From NCBI GenBank assembly GCA_037043455.1, contig JAWPHD010007146.1:62001-126000 (forward strand): DNA of 64,000 nt. The letters are read 5' to 3'. Under the pieces are notes generated by a model that saw only the letters and a list, made by a program, of their open reading frames with translations, was not told the DNA's origin and ran no database searches. Shown here one piece after another: positions 1-11,200 of this stretch; position 1 is the first letter of the stretch, and each line of letters opens with the position of its first letter. The stretch comes from Cyrtodaria siliqua (Eukaryota; Mollusca; Bivalvia; Adapedonta; Hiatellidae). Made by a program: the position numbers and the translations under genes.

Positions 1-276
1 GAAAACGTTTTGAAGAAGCTAAAATACTACTTCCTTAAGCGAAGCCCCAAAACTGGACTCCGTCACATTTTTCTGCTACATAACAACGCTCAGGCACACA
101 CAGCAGCTATTGTAACTAAGTTTCTGGAACTGGAAAAAGTCAATGTACTCCCGGGTGCACCTTACTTGCCTACCTTTGCCCCATGTGCATGACTTCTTTC
201 TTTTTCCACTCCTAAAACATATGTTACAGGGAAGAAATATGTTGGTTGAAAGTCCCTTGGGTCAGCAATTGACCTG
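1..276 (+). pseudogene. Mariner-type transposase remnant
   Basis: A fragment of a Tc1/mariner-superfamily transposase, the DDE enzyme that cuts and pastes mariner elements. The frame from about position 10 reads HIFLLHNNAQAHTA and then VLPGAPYLPTFAPCA, matching the family blocks around the second catalytic Asp (normally HDNAxxHxA) and the PxSPDLxPxD block that holds the third. Both acidic positions look substituted here (N and A), so this copy could not be active. Near 185 the frame shifts and the match continues with DFFLFPLLK and a QGR motif to about 276, as in family members downstream of the third acidic residue. The 5' part lies outside the window. No terminal inverted repeat was found downstream. 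Confidence 0.8.
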
Positions 277-600
277 TATCTAAGGGGTACCTTAACTCCA
301 GTAATAAAAATTCAAATGTGCCTTTAACGCTTAAAACTCTGCATATAAGCTAATGAAGAGTACTTTGAAGGAATGCTAAGATTTGTTAAATGTTGTACGT
401 TTTCTAGGAATATCACTACAATTGACGAACTATAATGAACACCCCTCGTATGTTATTTTCAATGTCAGCGGTATATATAATGGTCCTCTCCAAGAAGTTC
501 TTGGGCACTTTCATTTAGGTGTTTTATATAAACTTCAATTTTACCTTACTATTGCTACTTGTTAGACCTTTTTCTCTGCATGAATGATCAAGTGTTGCCT
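277..600. other. Unassigned AT-rich spacer
   Basis: Nothing recognisable between the mariner remnant and the SINE. Short open frames here have no family motif or coding bias. Confidence 0.5.
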
Positions 601-603
601 TTA

Positions 604-887
604 TGTGAATTGAATTGGGTTTTATAGTTGCACCAACAGCTAAGGTCATATGGCGACTTTCCAGCTTCCATTGGTGGAGAAAGACCTCCCCAAGTGTCAC
701 TCCGGGCAATTTTCGTGCACTGTGTATCTGTGTATCTGTGGCGGGCATCTGTGTAGAACCACCGACGTTCCGCAAGCCAGCTGGTTAGCTTCCTCGCATA
801 AAGATTCGTAGGCCCCTGAAGGATTGTACCCACCGCGTTGAGGGGCAAGTGATTTCAAGTCGGAGACTCTAACCTCTTGAGAGTCTT
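604..887 (-). mobile_element. tRNA-derived SINE, family 1, copy 1
   Basis: Read on the minus strand, this matches the plus-strand copy at 13085-13346 almost throughout. It has a tRNA-like head, the shared block CTTGCCCCTCA, a GGAACGTCGGTGGTTCTAC block, the block ATGGAAGCTGGAAAGTCGCC, and a tail running from a GTTGGTGC block to an imperfect (AATTC)n end. The B-box equivalent (GGGTACAATCC) is degraded compared with copy 2 (GGTTCGATCCC). The head abuts the inverted-duplication sequence at about 887, exactly where the other copy of that duplication continues uninterrupted. Insertion of the SINE therefore destroyed or truncated copy 1. Short ORFs in this span are SINE sequence, not genes. Confidence 0.7.
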
Positions 888-1332
888 GGTGCATTAATTC
901 AAAGAATACCATGGACACGCGGCCTAACATATGAGGCAATCTGCACAGAGTATTGTTCCTTCATAATAAAGCACTTTGGTCGGTCACCTGTTGTAGCGTT
1001 TGATGGATATCAGGATAAACCATCAACGAAAGACATCAGACTAGACACATCAGAGTTATAGCCCTTGATTTTTAAAAAAAAAAGTTTTCCAGTAGGCCTT
1101 AGACTATTCAAGCCAGTGGAGTGATACAGGCCTTCTTGTGCATCTTGTTACCGGAAGACTACTTAATACACGCCACTCTGTAAATGACATAATTTTAGAC
1201 ATAGAGGTCATCTTGAGTGACAGTTTGGCCATAAAACTCAATCTGTCTATCCTTCAGCTATTTCATAAGATAATATTCTAGTCTAGATTTGAAACAGTTT
1301 AATTAATGACAATTGATCACAATATATTTGGA
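888..1332 (+). repeat. Inverted duplication, copy 1, with ORF remnant
   Basis: About 440 bp matching the reverse complement of 20790-21240. The plus strand encodes the tail of the same unknown protein found at 21060-21456 on the minus strand. It contains IQRIPW, TYEAICTEYCSFIIKHFGR and FDGYQDKPSTKD, and ends at the same stop (1060-1062). After the stop both copies share a non-coding segment with an A run and AGTTTAATTAATGACAATTG-like sequence. It lies next to a SINE that replaces the 5' side of the frame. Confidence 0.75.
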
Positions 1333-1915
1333 ATGGATCGACCCTTTAAGATTTTTGTAGGTCGCCTAAGATCGCCATATTTATGGAAATTTTAAATGTC
1401 CAGCAATCATGCAAATATTCATACATTCATTCCTATCAAACCTTGCATTCTCAGTACTTTCAGTACTTTTATTCTTATACCATTCCATCATTCTGGGGTA
1501 TATTCAACAAGCTATGCTCTACTTTGCCTGATGCCTCTTTTCCAGTTAAAGGGTTTACTAGTATTGATGCGGGATTGCTTAATGAGAAGGGTCAATCAGT
1601 ATTTCATTAAAGCGTTAGCCATTTTGATGGCAATGTGCCTTTAGCAACTTCTTATAGAGTAGTGTTCTTCAGCTTATTCGTTTTTCTAGATATTGTAGTC
1701 AAGTTGAAGACTTAAACATTTATTAACTTTGAACAAAAATTATTTTTGAGATAACATGACGGATTGTAGACCTGTTATGATGTCTACACATATAGATACA
1801 TGCTCAGCTTTGTATTTTACTTATATTGCCTATTAATGCTACTTAGTTTGTTAGAGTATATAGTCTGACATGTTTTTGTATTTACATAACCCGTTTAACT
1901 GGGATGTTATTCGGG
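1333..1915. other. Unassigned spacer
   Basis: AT-rich sequence with two overlapping open frames of 75-82 codons at 1383-1644. Both are Tyr/Phe/Ser-rich with no domain signal, and I consider them chance ORFs. Confidence 0.4.
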
Positions 1916-2125
1916 TAAGAGTGAGGTTTGATTCATCCTAGAACCTAGTTTGAACTCCAAGCGACCCTTATGCCACTGTCTGTTCAAAGGCGGTACCCCT
2001 ATTGTAAACCCGTTTATGTTTGTTGGTGTTGGATACTTTATTTCTATTTATCCTTTTGTATTGTTGTTTGTTTCGACTGCGTATTTTGGTTGACTGTGTT
2101 CTGTTAACGCTACATTTTCTGTTCG
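1915..2125 (-). repeat. Dispersed repeat family A, copy
   Basis: Contains GTGAGGTTTGATTCATCCTAGAACC, then GCCACTGTCTGTTCAAAGGCGG, then ACCCCTATTGTAAACCC, and further on TTGACTGTGTTCTGTTAACGC with CTGTTCGACG. The same ordered blocks recur at 2752-2975, 38325-38540 and 41205-41360 in this orientation. They recur reversed at 28700-28850, 38085-38160 and 56705-56850. I do not recognise the element class, and no terminal repeats or coding capacity are evident. Confidence 0.6.
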
Positions 2126-2751
2126 ACGTGTATACACAGTTTCGTTGACATCATCATCAAATGGTGACTCCTTGCAAAATGCTGTGTTAGTGTGGTGCTT
2201 TACACCCTTATTTGTAATCGCATGTTTCGCGGTTAGAGACATTGAAAGAAACCACTGATCAAGTGCATTTTTCTGGCGTGTTAGACCAATGATCTATTTC
2301 TAGTTTTTAGGCTCCTTGTTTACTGTTGCTTTAAGAACATCCATAGTCTATCCATACTGAGTTAGAAGTTCCTGCGATTGATTTTGCAACACAAAGGCCA
2401 TGGCTGAAACTCTCCATTTCCTGTTTTGGAATACAGTGCATCAGGAGGACTTTAACAGGCATGTACCTTGCACGTACCTTGCATCAACAGTTCGGTTTAA
2501 TGCAATAATGGAAAGTCAATACTTTGTTTTGGCATATTGATGTACATCCCGCAAGACATGGCGTGATGATGAAATGAACAACTTAACTGATTCAGAAATA
2601 CTCAAAAAGTAACCGTTTCAAATCAAAAGAGAGTAGAAGCATCTCTGTCTTGGAACCTAAATTGGTCACGTTGATATTCCAGCATGTTAATTATAGTGTT
2701 CATCACTTCTTTATTGGGAGAAGACAAACAACCTTTGAACTTTTTTGTTTT
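2126..2751. other. Spacer between two family A repeats
   Basis: No recognisable gene or repeat beyond weak similarity to the flanking family A copies. Confidence 0.35.
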
Positions 2752-2975
2752 TGTGAGGTTTGGTGCATCCTAGAACCTGGTTTAAACCCCTAGCGGGCCT
2801 TTTTTGCCACTGACCGTTCCAAGGCGGTTGCCCTATTGTCAAACCCTTTGTATTTGTGATGTATTATCTTGCTTTTTGTATTCATCTTTAAAGTTGTTCT
2901 TTGTTTCTGTGTGTGTTCGTGGTTGAATGTCCTCCTTGAATACTACTTTTGCTGTTCGAGTTTTATATCTACTTT
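2752..2975 (-). repeat. Dispersed repeat family A, copy
   Basis: Has GAGGTTTGGTGCATCC, CTAGAACCTGG, GCCACTGACCGTTCCAAGGCGG and GCCCTATTGTCAAACCC, followed by a TTCTTTGTTTCTGTGTG segment and TGCTGTTCGAG. It aligns block by block with the copy at 1915, about 840 bp upstream in the same orientation. Confidence 0.6.
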
Positions 2976-3406
2976 GGCTGAAATTGTAACAAACTTCTTC
3001 TTTGTAGAAGTTCATCTATCAAAATATATAAAACTATAGCTCTCAATGCCCTTTTGATTTTCCCCACAATAGTATGTGTTCTGCTGTACCCTTAGGAAAA
3101 TCATCAATACTCATTACTACTCATTAGGAAGCACTTTCAGCCTATATTGCCATAAAGAAAACATTCATGCAATTAGTGACATCATAAAATGCACACCTCC
3201 TTCATTGACAAAACGTTTTCCAACTCGTGTTTACGAACAATTTCGAGAAACAGTGTAAGCAGTCCCATGTCGAAGAAAACAATTGGACAATAAGTTGAAA
3301 TAGGGCATTCATTATCCGTTTGTTCATTTGGGGGTTGCGTACACTGTACTGTATTCATTAGGAGGGGTCATTATAACTGGACTTTATTACACATACAACA
3401 AAATCC

Positions 3407-3489
3407 TAGGAATTTCATTGGATTAGAGCGGTCACAGGGTGACCCTCTAGGAATTTCATTGGATTAGAGCGGTCACATGGTGACCCTCT
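3407..3489. repeat. Tandem duplication of about 40 bp
   Basis: Two adjacent units, each with GGAATTTCATTGGATTAGAG, CGGTCAC and GGTGACCCTCTA. GTCACAGGGTGAC is itself an imperfect palindrome. Similar GGGTCAGT/GGGTCACT motifs continue to 3530 and echo the inverted-repeat element at 3763. Confidence 0.8.
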
Positions 3490-3762
3490 ATTATTCTATA
3501 GTGGGTCAGTAGATTTCATAGAGGGTCACTAAAACAATATGGACTACAATTCCGATTCAAAGTTTAAATCATTTGCAAATAGTTCTTTAAGGCGTTAGTA
3601 ACAAACATAATAAGTAAATTTAATAATGTTTTTAAACTGTACCGGTCGTGACGTCAACGTCATGACGTCAATTGCGCGAACGTCTCAATGACGTTGACGC
3701 TCAATTAAAATGGGTTAAATATCGGCGTTTGCCTTAAAAAAGGTGCTCGATGCAATAAATCA

Positions 3763-3903
3763 GTTATTGGGTGTGTTACTGACCCCCTACAGAAATATGT
3801 GGGGTCAGTCAGATGTATAGTGGGACTTGGCTATCGCCTCGCCCCCTGTAAATCTTACTGACCCCACATATTTCTGTAGGGGGTCAGTAACAAACCCAAT
3901 AAC
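3763..3903. mobile_element. MITE-like element with 47-bp inverted repeats
   Basis: Left arm 3763-3809 and right arm 3857-3903 are reverse complements with one visible mismatch. They enclose a 47-bp loop. The arms begin GTTATTGGGT and include TACTGACCCCCTACAGAAAT. The whole 141 bp could fold as one hairpin. No ORF is present. Best explained as a foldback/MITE-type non-autonomous DNA element; the superfamily is not identifiable by eye. Confidence 0.75.
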
Positions 3904-4199
3904 TAATAATATACTACTGCAATATTGGACTGAAATACTGTCCAGTGTTGAAGAAGCTTTGCTTTGTCATCACAAAACATGTCCCATCTACCAATGATAT
4001 ACATTAATTTCTTGAATCTCAAACATTTTATTAATCAGAGTACTCAAATGCTAAATTTCCGGAACCACTCAGATTTATTCCGTTACAGTTTCGTATAATA
4101 TTTTTGGAAATATCTTAACATTGTATGGTTTAAAAAGTGTTGCCTTATATAAGGCTCGAACCCTGTACAGTAGACACATATTATACGACGCTCTAACCG

Positions 4200-5530
4200 T
4201 ATTCAGCCCTGCTTTTGTATCCGACAGGGATAAATTGAGGTCAAAGGTCATGACATCTTTTTTGAATATTTTATTGAAAAATTGAATTGAAAAAAATATT
4301 ATTTTGTTTATGCACGAAGCATATTTCGGTCATAAACTAACATAAGTAAAAGGCTTAGAGGTGAGCTGATATACGATGATAAGTCTTCGTACGACGTCCG
4401 TCCGTCCGCCCATCCGCCGTCTGTCCGGAAGAACGTCTAGTAGCCACACCATGAATTATGGGTCGAGTTCAACATTTTGCGAGGAGCATAGAGACCGGTA
4501 TCATGCGAGAGGGTAATATCTAACCTTTGTCGTGGTACCCGTGTTCTGCAATGATTTTGTATGTGACAGGGGTAAATTGAAGTCAAAGATCATGACCCTT
4601 TTCCAGAATATTTAATTGAAAAATTTAATGTACATTTTTGAAAACCATTATTATTTTGTTTATGTATGAAAAATCTTTAGGTCATCAGTTAACATTAATA
4701 AAGGATAAGGTAAACTAATGTACGGTGATAATAATTCTTCGTTCGTTGTCCGTCCGTCGGCCAATCCGCCCATTTGTTATCTGTCCGGACGAACGTCTAA
4801 TAGCCAATCCATGTATTGCAAGTCGAGTTCAAAATATTGCTAGCAACAAAGAGATAGTTATCACTCGAAAGGGTATACTTCCGCATTTGTCGTGGTACTC
4901 GTGTTCAACCCTGATTTTGGGAGTAATCGGGGTAAATTGAAAACAAAGGTCATGACCCGTTTTCACAATAATTAAATAAAAAATGACATGTAATTTAAAA
5001 AATTTGAAAAGCATAATTATTGTGTATGTGTATGAAACTACTTTCGGTAATGAGCTAACATGAGCCAAAGGTTCGTAGGTGAGGTAATAAATAATGATAA
5101 CTCTTTTTCCTCGTCCGTTTGTCCGTCCGTCCTCTCATCCGCCGTCTCGTCCGTCAATTCGCCGTCTGACCATACGGAATATGCTGACCACTCGACGAAT
5201 TTTGAGTCGAGTTCAACATTTTGAAAGTATCATAGAGACAGGTATCACTCGAAAGGGTATTTACTTGCATTTATAGTGGTACCCATGTTCAGTTCTGAGT
5301 TTGTAAGTGTCAGGATTCGGGTCAACGGTTTCCCTGTTTCACAAGAATTAAATTTAAACAAATGGATGTAACATTTAAAAAATCGTATGTTTTGTTTATT
5401 TATAAATCACCTTTCGCGTATTATCACACATGAGCCAAAGCCTTAGGATGGACTAGTATACAGTGATCACTGCTCATTGAGCGTCCGTCTGTCCGTCCGC
5501 TCATCTGCCATCTCTCCGCAATTTGTCTTG
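4200..5530 (+). repeat. Degenerate tandem array, ~350-380-bp units
   Basis: Four units with landmarks starting near 4201, 4548, 4906 and 5288. Each carries a GGGGTAAATTGAAGTCAAAG-like block followed by GTCATGACC, an AT-rich stretch with TATTTTGTTTATG, an ATGAGCCAAAGG-like block, a run of CCGTCCGTC, and GTCGAGTTCAACATTTTG. Units are clearly diverged from each other. ORFs of 60-79 codons here are frames through the repeat. The array ends in microsatellite just before the LINE insertion site. Confidence 0.8.
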
Positions 5531-5562
5531 CAAGGCGAGGTACTCTTTTTATTGTTGTTCTT

Positions 5563-5650
5563 TTACTTTCATTCATTCATTCGTTCGTTCGTTCGTTCCA
5601 TTCGTTCGTTCGTTCGTTCGTTCGTTCATTCATTTATTCTTCATTCATTT
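5563..5650. repeat. (TTCG)n/(TTCA)n microsatellite
   Basis: Runs of CATT and CGTT tetranucleotides, flanked by TTCATTCATTTATT. Confidence 0.9.
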
Positions 5651-5675
5651 ATTGACGCATATCTGTACATAATCA

Positions 5676-5688
5676 ATATATTTATTCT
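5676..5688. repeat. Target-site duplication of the LINE, 5' copy
   Basis: ATATATTTATTCT, identical to 12871-12883 after the poly(A). It fixes the 5' boundary of the element at about 5689. Low complexity makes chance identity possible, but its position immediately after the A-tail supports it. Confidence 0.7.
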
Positions 5689-5768
5689 GATTGATATCCA
5701 TTAGAAAAGAGGTACACTAAAACAGGTCACGGTAAAATATTTTACAGATACAGGGTGAATCAAAAGTT

Positions 5769-6737
5769 ATGTCTGATACTTCCAATATAAATATGGAAAC
5801 GGACAGTGAAAGTAAGAGAAAGAGGTCAGAAACATCAAGCGTCAGTGAGCTTGACACGAGCACAGAAAGTGAGACCATCTCTAAGGCAGAAAAGAAGAAG
5901 AAAGCAAAAAAGGCAAAACACATGGGTGAAATATTAGAAGACACTAGTTTAAAGTCAGTAGACGATGAGAGTACTGTATCCTTGAGCAAACAACTCCAAG
6001 AGATAAATAACAAAATGTCAAATATGTTAACTAAAAACGACAGTAGTCTGAAGGAAATGATTAAAGGCACACTAAAACAAATGAAAACTGAACTTCTCGA
6101 GTCCGTGTTTCATCGTATTGAAATATTAGAAGGAAAGCTTTTTGAAAAAGAAGAAGAAAATGAAAATTTGAGAAAAAAGATAAAGGATCTCGAAAGTGAA
6201 GTAAAAACACAGGGTCATGAAAACGAAATCATCAGAAATGAGACAAAGAAGGCAAACGAAAGAGCACAAGGGCAAATAAATGAGTTAGAACAGTATGGTC
6301 GAAGAAATAATGTAAGAATTAGCGGTATTAGTGTGGAAGGAAATGAAAGCGCCGAAAACACTACAGAAATAGTTATAAAAACGCTTAACAGCAAAATAGA
6401 AGGCCTCAACCTGCACAAGAGGGACATCGATGTGGCACACAGATTGGGTAAACCCAAAAATGGAACGAGGCAGATAATTGTGAAGTTCGTATCACGTATG
6501 ACGAGAGACTACATCATGAGAGAAAAAAAAGTATTTAAAGGAAGCGGCATTTACGTCAACGAGGACCTAACTTACACAAACCAGCTAGTTCTAGGATGCC
6601 TTCGGAAAAAACTCCCTGATGAAATCGAAAACGCTTGGTCGTATAATGGACGGCTAACTTATATAAACAAAATGGGTAATAAGCATGTGCTTCTGTTTGA
6701 AGAATATCAGCACTGGATTGACCTTGCTTGGCCATAA
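5769..6737 (+). CDS. LINE ORF1 protein (RNA-binding chaperone type)
   Basis: A 322-residue intact frame. Residues 1-60 are Ser/Glu/Lys-rich with a basic cluster (KAEKKKKAKKAKH). Residues ~75-175 have coiled-coil composition (heptad-like L/I/E/K, e.g. EEENENLRKKIKDLESEV). At ~176-190 EQYGRRNNVRISGI begins an RRM-like domain as in L1-group ORF1 proteins, followed by DVAHRLGKP, RQIIVKFVSR and a C-terminal domain with YVNEDLTYTNQLVLG. Family members trimerise through the coil, bind element RNA and act as nucleic-acid chaperones. The start was chosen as the first ATG after the short leader, and it is the longest. The frame is undamaged. ORF2 lies 1.55 kb downstream, unusually far. Confidence 0.88.
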   Translation: MSDTSNINMETDSESKRKRSETSSVSELDTSTESETISKAEKKKKAKKAKHMGEILEDTSLKSVDDESTVSLSKQLQEINNKMSNMLTKNDSSLKEMIKGTLKQMKTELLESVFHRIEILEGKLFEKEEENENLRKKIKDLESEVKTQGHENEIIRNETKKANERAQGQINELEQYGRRNNVRISGISVEGNESAENTTEIVIKTLNSKIEGLNLHKRDIDVAHRLGKPKNGTRQIIVKFVSRMTRDYIMREKKVFKGSGIYVNEDLTYTNQLVLGCLRKKLPDEIENAWSYNGRLTYINKMGNKHVLLFEEYQHWIDLAWP

Positions 6738-8283
6738 GGAATGAATCCATAAAACTAACTTTCTCTTGTTAACTGTTTATGAAAATTAACACAACACACA
6801 ATTATCTACTTCAGTTTTTAAAAAACAAAAATAAACAGTGTAAAACTTTTGGACAGTATCTGTATAAATCTGTCGCCCATGCTTTTCAATTGTTGAAAAG
6901 CCCGCCAATAACAGTAAAACGTGGACATGTCAATCAACCGATAAAAACATGTTCCAACGGTGCGTTGTATCTCGCGGTAAAAGAAAATAGATATGCTGTA
7001 GTCCATAACTGATTATCATATGTTTGAAAAACACGTATGCTCAATTTATGAATTGATATAACACAATATTGGTTGTTTAAATGAATCAGATTATAGAAAA
7101 AATATTCCGCTAGTTTTGCATTGCAAACTAAAGCATATGTTATCACTTTTCTACAATAATAAAGCATAAAGTCAGAACGTGATTCATTTAAGTGATATGA
7201 TATGAGATTGCTTTTTTATGTGGTACATGTATATAACATAATAATAAGTGCATAAAAATGTATATTATCAACTTTCCACAACAAAAAACATAACGTTAAA
7301 TTGTTGTATTAGTAATGGATATGGTATGCTAACATAACATGTTATTTACTTTAGTATGATATATAACATAAAAGCAGACGTCGGTTCTCACTAGTATATC
7401 ACACTTAGTGTTTTATGTTTTAAATAACGAGCACATGCAATATGTACATGTAACATGCTCTGTATTTTTCACTGTTTGTTTTTTCACAATTATTATTTAA
7501 GTTTTCATGTTTGCATATTAAAAAGAAATGTGCATATAATACAGAAGCTCTTCTTCTTCTTCTTCTTCTTCTCCTCCTTCTTTTCTTCTTTTCTTCTTCT
7601 TCTTCTTCTTCTTCTTCTTCTTCTTCTTCTTCTTCTTCTTCTTCTTCTTCTTCTTCTTCTTCTTCTTCTTCTTCTTCTTCTTCTTCTTCTTCTTCTTCTT
7701 CTTCTTCTTCTTCTTCTTCTTCTTCTTCTTCTTTCTTTTTTCTTCTGCTTCTTCTTCTTCTTCTTCTTCTGCTTCTTCTTTTTTTCTACATTTCTTCTTC
7801 TTCATCATCTTCTTCTTCTTTTCTTCTTTTTTCTTTTTCTTCTTTTTTCTTTCTTCTTAGTCGGATATTTCGGATTTGGATTATTGCAACCAGTATGTGT
7901 TAAATGAAAAATTAGCTGTTCTCTTTTTTACGTTTTTAATTTTATGTTTTTTGTGTTTTTTTTATGTTTTTTTCTGCTATTACTTGATATTTTCTGCTTT
8001 TTTGTCCTTTTTGCCGTTTTACCCTTAAATACGAAATATTAACACATATAAGTAGATGGTTGTCATTGTAAAATATGTATCTCATAATGTTAACATTGCA
8101 ATTACGTATGTTATACACATTTAGTTATATTTAAGTACTGTACGGAGACCCTTGATTACGTCTCAATCCTTTTTGTTGAATGTTTTTGTTCAGACAAATA
8201 AGTTCTTTCTATCTCCAGTCGTTTTTTAAAATTGTGGCGTGCTTTTCCCTGTTCAAATCCATCATCAACTGTCTTTTTAAAAA
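6738..8283 (+). other. Inter-ORF spacer of the LINE
   Basis: About 1.55 kb between ORF1 and ORF2, inside the target-site-bounded element. AT-rich, with no coding frame that I can support. The TTC tract at 7545-7858 occupies its middle. Most L1/Tx1-type elements have a short gap here, so part of this is likely acquired or expanded sequence. Confidence 0.6.
7545..7858. repeat. (TTC)n tract, about 300 bp
   Basis: Nearly pure TTC from about 7588 to 7732, with interrupted TTC/TTTC/TGC flanks. On the minus strand it is GAA repeat, a polypurine tract able to form triplex DNA. The long poly-Leu, poly-Ser and poly-Lys frames through it are artefacts. Confidence 0.97.
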
Positions 8284-11200
8284 ATGACATTCAAGATATG
8301 TTCACTAAACGTTCGAGGTCTTGGGAATAAACTAAAACGAAAACAAGTGTTTGAATGGCTGAAATCTCAATCTTATTCGATTTGCCTTCTGCAGGAGACA
8401 CACTCTACTGAGAGAAATGTTAATACATGGAAACATGAATGGGGAAACGATATATACTTAAGCGGAAATAGTAGTAATAGTGAAGGCGTCGGTATTCTTT
8501 TAAACCAAAGTCAGAATGTTGAATTTATTTCTTATTCAGATATAGTAGTAGGTCGATTACAAGCTTTACATTTGAAAATTAGTGAAAAAAACATTGTTAT
8601 AATAAACATCTATGGTACAAATATGGACGACCCCACTGTAATAGAAAAACTAGATAACTTTATTTTGAATAATGATGAAAATAATGTTATAATAGGTGGA
8701 GATTTTAATACAGTTCTAGAACATAAATTAGATAAGAAAAATGGTCGAATTAGCGATCACAATAAATGTAGATTAAAGTTGCAAAGACTAATGGATACAC
8801 ATAGTTTATCGGATATTTGGAGATTGCACAATCCTACAAAACGCCAATATACATGGCATTCAAATAACAGACCACCAATATTTTGCCGTCTTGATTATTT
8901 TCTAATTTCAGACAGTCTTGTTAAAAATGTTTCGCTAAGCCAAATAAAGACAGGTTTTAAAACAGATCACTCAATTGTTACAATTTCTTTAGATTTAGCA
9001 AGCAATTCAAAAGGTCCTGGATATTTCAAATTAAATAATAGCATATTATTACAAACAGAATACCAAGAAAGCATCCGTAAAGCATTACGTGAAATAGCTG
9101 GCTTAAATAATAATGCAAATCCAAGTACTCTCTGGGAAATCTTAAAAGGAACAATTAGAAATGAAACTATAAAGTATACATCTGCAAAAAAGAAAAAAGA
9201 CTTATTGACTGAAAAAAAAATGGCATCGGATATAAAAGACATAGAGTCAAAAATTGAAAAGACGTCGAATGAAACGGAGTTACACATATTAAAAGTGGAA
9301 TATGAGACGTATAAAAATGAACTCGAAAAAATACTAGAGAATAGATTAAACGGTTTTATTTTGCGTTCAAAATCAGAAAAGGTTGAAAATGATGAAAGAA
9401 ATACTAGATATTTTTCAAATTTAGAAAAGAAAAAGGCTGAAAGCAAAACAATAAATAGGTTAAAAGTTAAAGAAAACATTGTTTCAAACACAAAAGATAT
9501 TTTAAAAGCTCTCAACGAATATTATTCAAAATTATACACAGAAACAAAACAAATATCATCGGATAAAGATTTCTATAATGATTCTATTCCAAAACTTAAC
9601 GAAACTGAAAAACAAAAATGTGAAGGAGTTTTAACGGAGTTTGAATGTGCTGCGGCTTTAAAGGAAATGAAAAACGAAAAAAGTCCTGGTTCTGACGGAT
9701 TAACCACTGAATTTTATAAAATATTTTGGAACGACATCAAATGCTTTCTCATTAATTCACTTAACTATTCTTTTAGATGTGGACATCTAAATGAACTTCA
9801 AAAACAAAGTTATATAACACTGATTCCAAAATCTGGAAAAGATACAACATTTTTAGAAAACTGGCGCCCAATTAGTCTACTTAATACAGATTATAAAATC
9901 GCTACAAAAGCTATTGCAAATAGGGTAAAACGCGTCATATTAACAATAATAGATAGCTCTCAAACTGGCTTCTTAAAAGGAAGATATATTGGAGAAAACA
10001 TACGTCTTTTATTTGAAGTTTTAGATCATGTTGAAGAACACAATGTTCCAGGACTGCTATTATTTTCCGATTTCGAGAAAGCATTTGATAGCATAAATCA
10101 TATGTTTTTAATTAATACCTTAAGACATTTTAATTTTGGAGATAATTTTATTAAATGGATAGAGCTATTTTACAACGACGCTAAAAGTAGTGTCATTAAT
10201 AATGGGCACATAACTGATTTTTTCTCGATTAAACGAGGGGTTCGACAGGGATGCCCACTATCACCGTATCTGTTTATTATATGTATAGAATTGCTCTCAT
10301 TTGAAATAAAAAACAATAAGGATATAAAAGGCATTACTGTAGCAGACATTGAGATTAAAAACACATTATTTGCGGATGATGCAACTTTCTTAACTGATGG
10401 ATCAAAACAGTCATTTGAGAAACTAATTCATACTTTGGATTATTTTGGAAATATATCTGGTTTGAGACTCAACACCTCAAAATGCAGTGTTTTAAGAGTA
10501 GGTTCAATGAAAAACAGTCAAATACAATTTTTAGAAAATCGAAAGTTTACATGGTCATCTGAAAAAGCAAAAGCTCTTGGAATGGTTTTCAATACAAACA
10601 AGATTGATGTTTTTAAACTTAATCTGGAACCTAAACTAGAACAGTTCAAAAATTGTTTAAAAAGTTGGCAGAAAACTAACCCTACTTGGAAAAATTACTG
10701 TTTTAAAAACTTTTGCTCTTCCAAAGTTAATATATCCACTAACCGTCCTACCCGATCCACCAAACGAAACAATTAAAGAAATAAACGATATTATGTTCAA
10801 ATTTCTTTGGGACAATAAACCAAGCAAAATTAAAAAAGCCACACTTATACAAGATTACGAGAATGGGGGTATTAAAATGATTGATATACAGAAATTTATA
10901 TACTCGCTTAAAGCCAGCTGGATAAAAAGGTTAATGGACAATACAGCCGGTCAATGGAAACAAATATATTTATATGAATTAGAAAAATATGGAGGAAATA
11001 CAATTTTTGAATGCAACATTAATGAAAACGATATCAAAAAAATGTTCGAAAAAAAACTTTTTTTACAAAATATACTTAGTGCATGGGAAAAAATAAATAA
11101 ATACGCTGAAGTTAAAACAGTAAGCAAAAGTATAATATGGAATAACTCGAACATAAAAGTAAACGGCAAACCAATATATTATAGAGACTGGCTTTATAAG

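Noticed and set aside
5717..6070. 117-codon minus-strand ORF
   Set aside because: Antisense shadow of LINE ORF1 (Ser/Lys-rich codons give Phe/Leu/Ser).
7455..7907. Long frames of poly-Leu, poly-Ser and poly-Lys
   Set aside because: They are translations of the TTC tract in different frames.
8967..9515. 182-codon minus-strand ORF
   Set aside because: Antisense shadow of LINE ORF2, which has all the conserved motifs.
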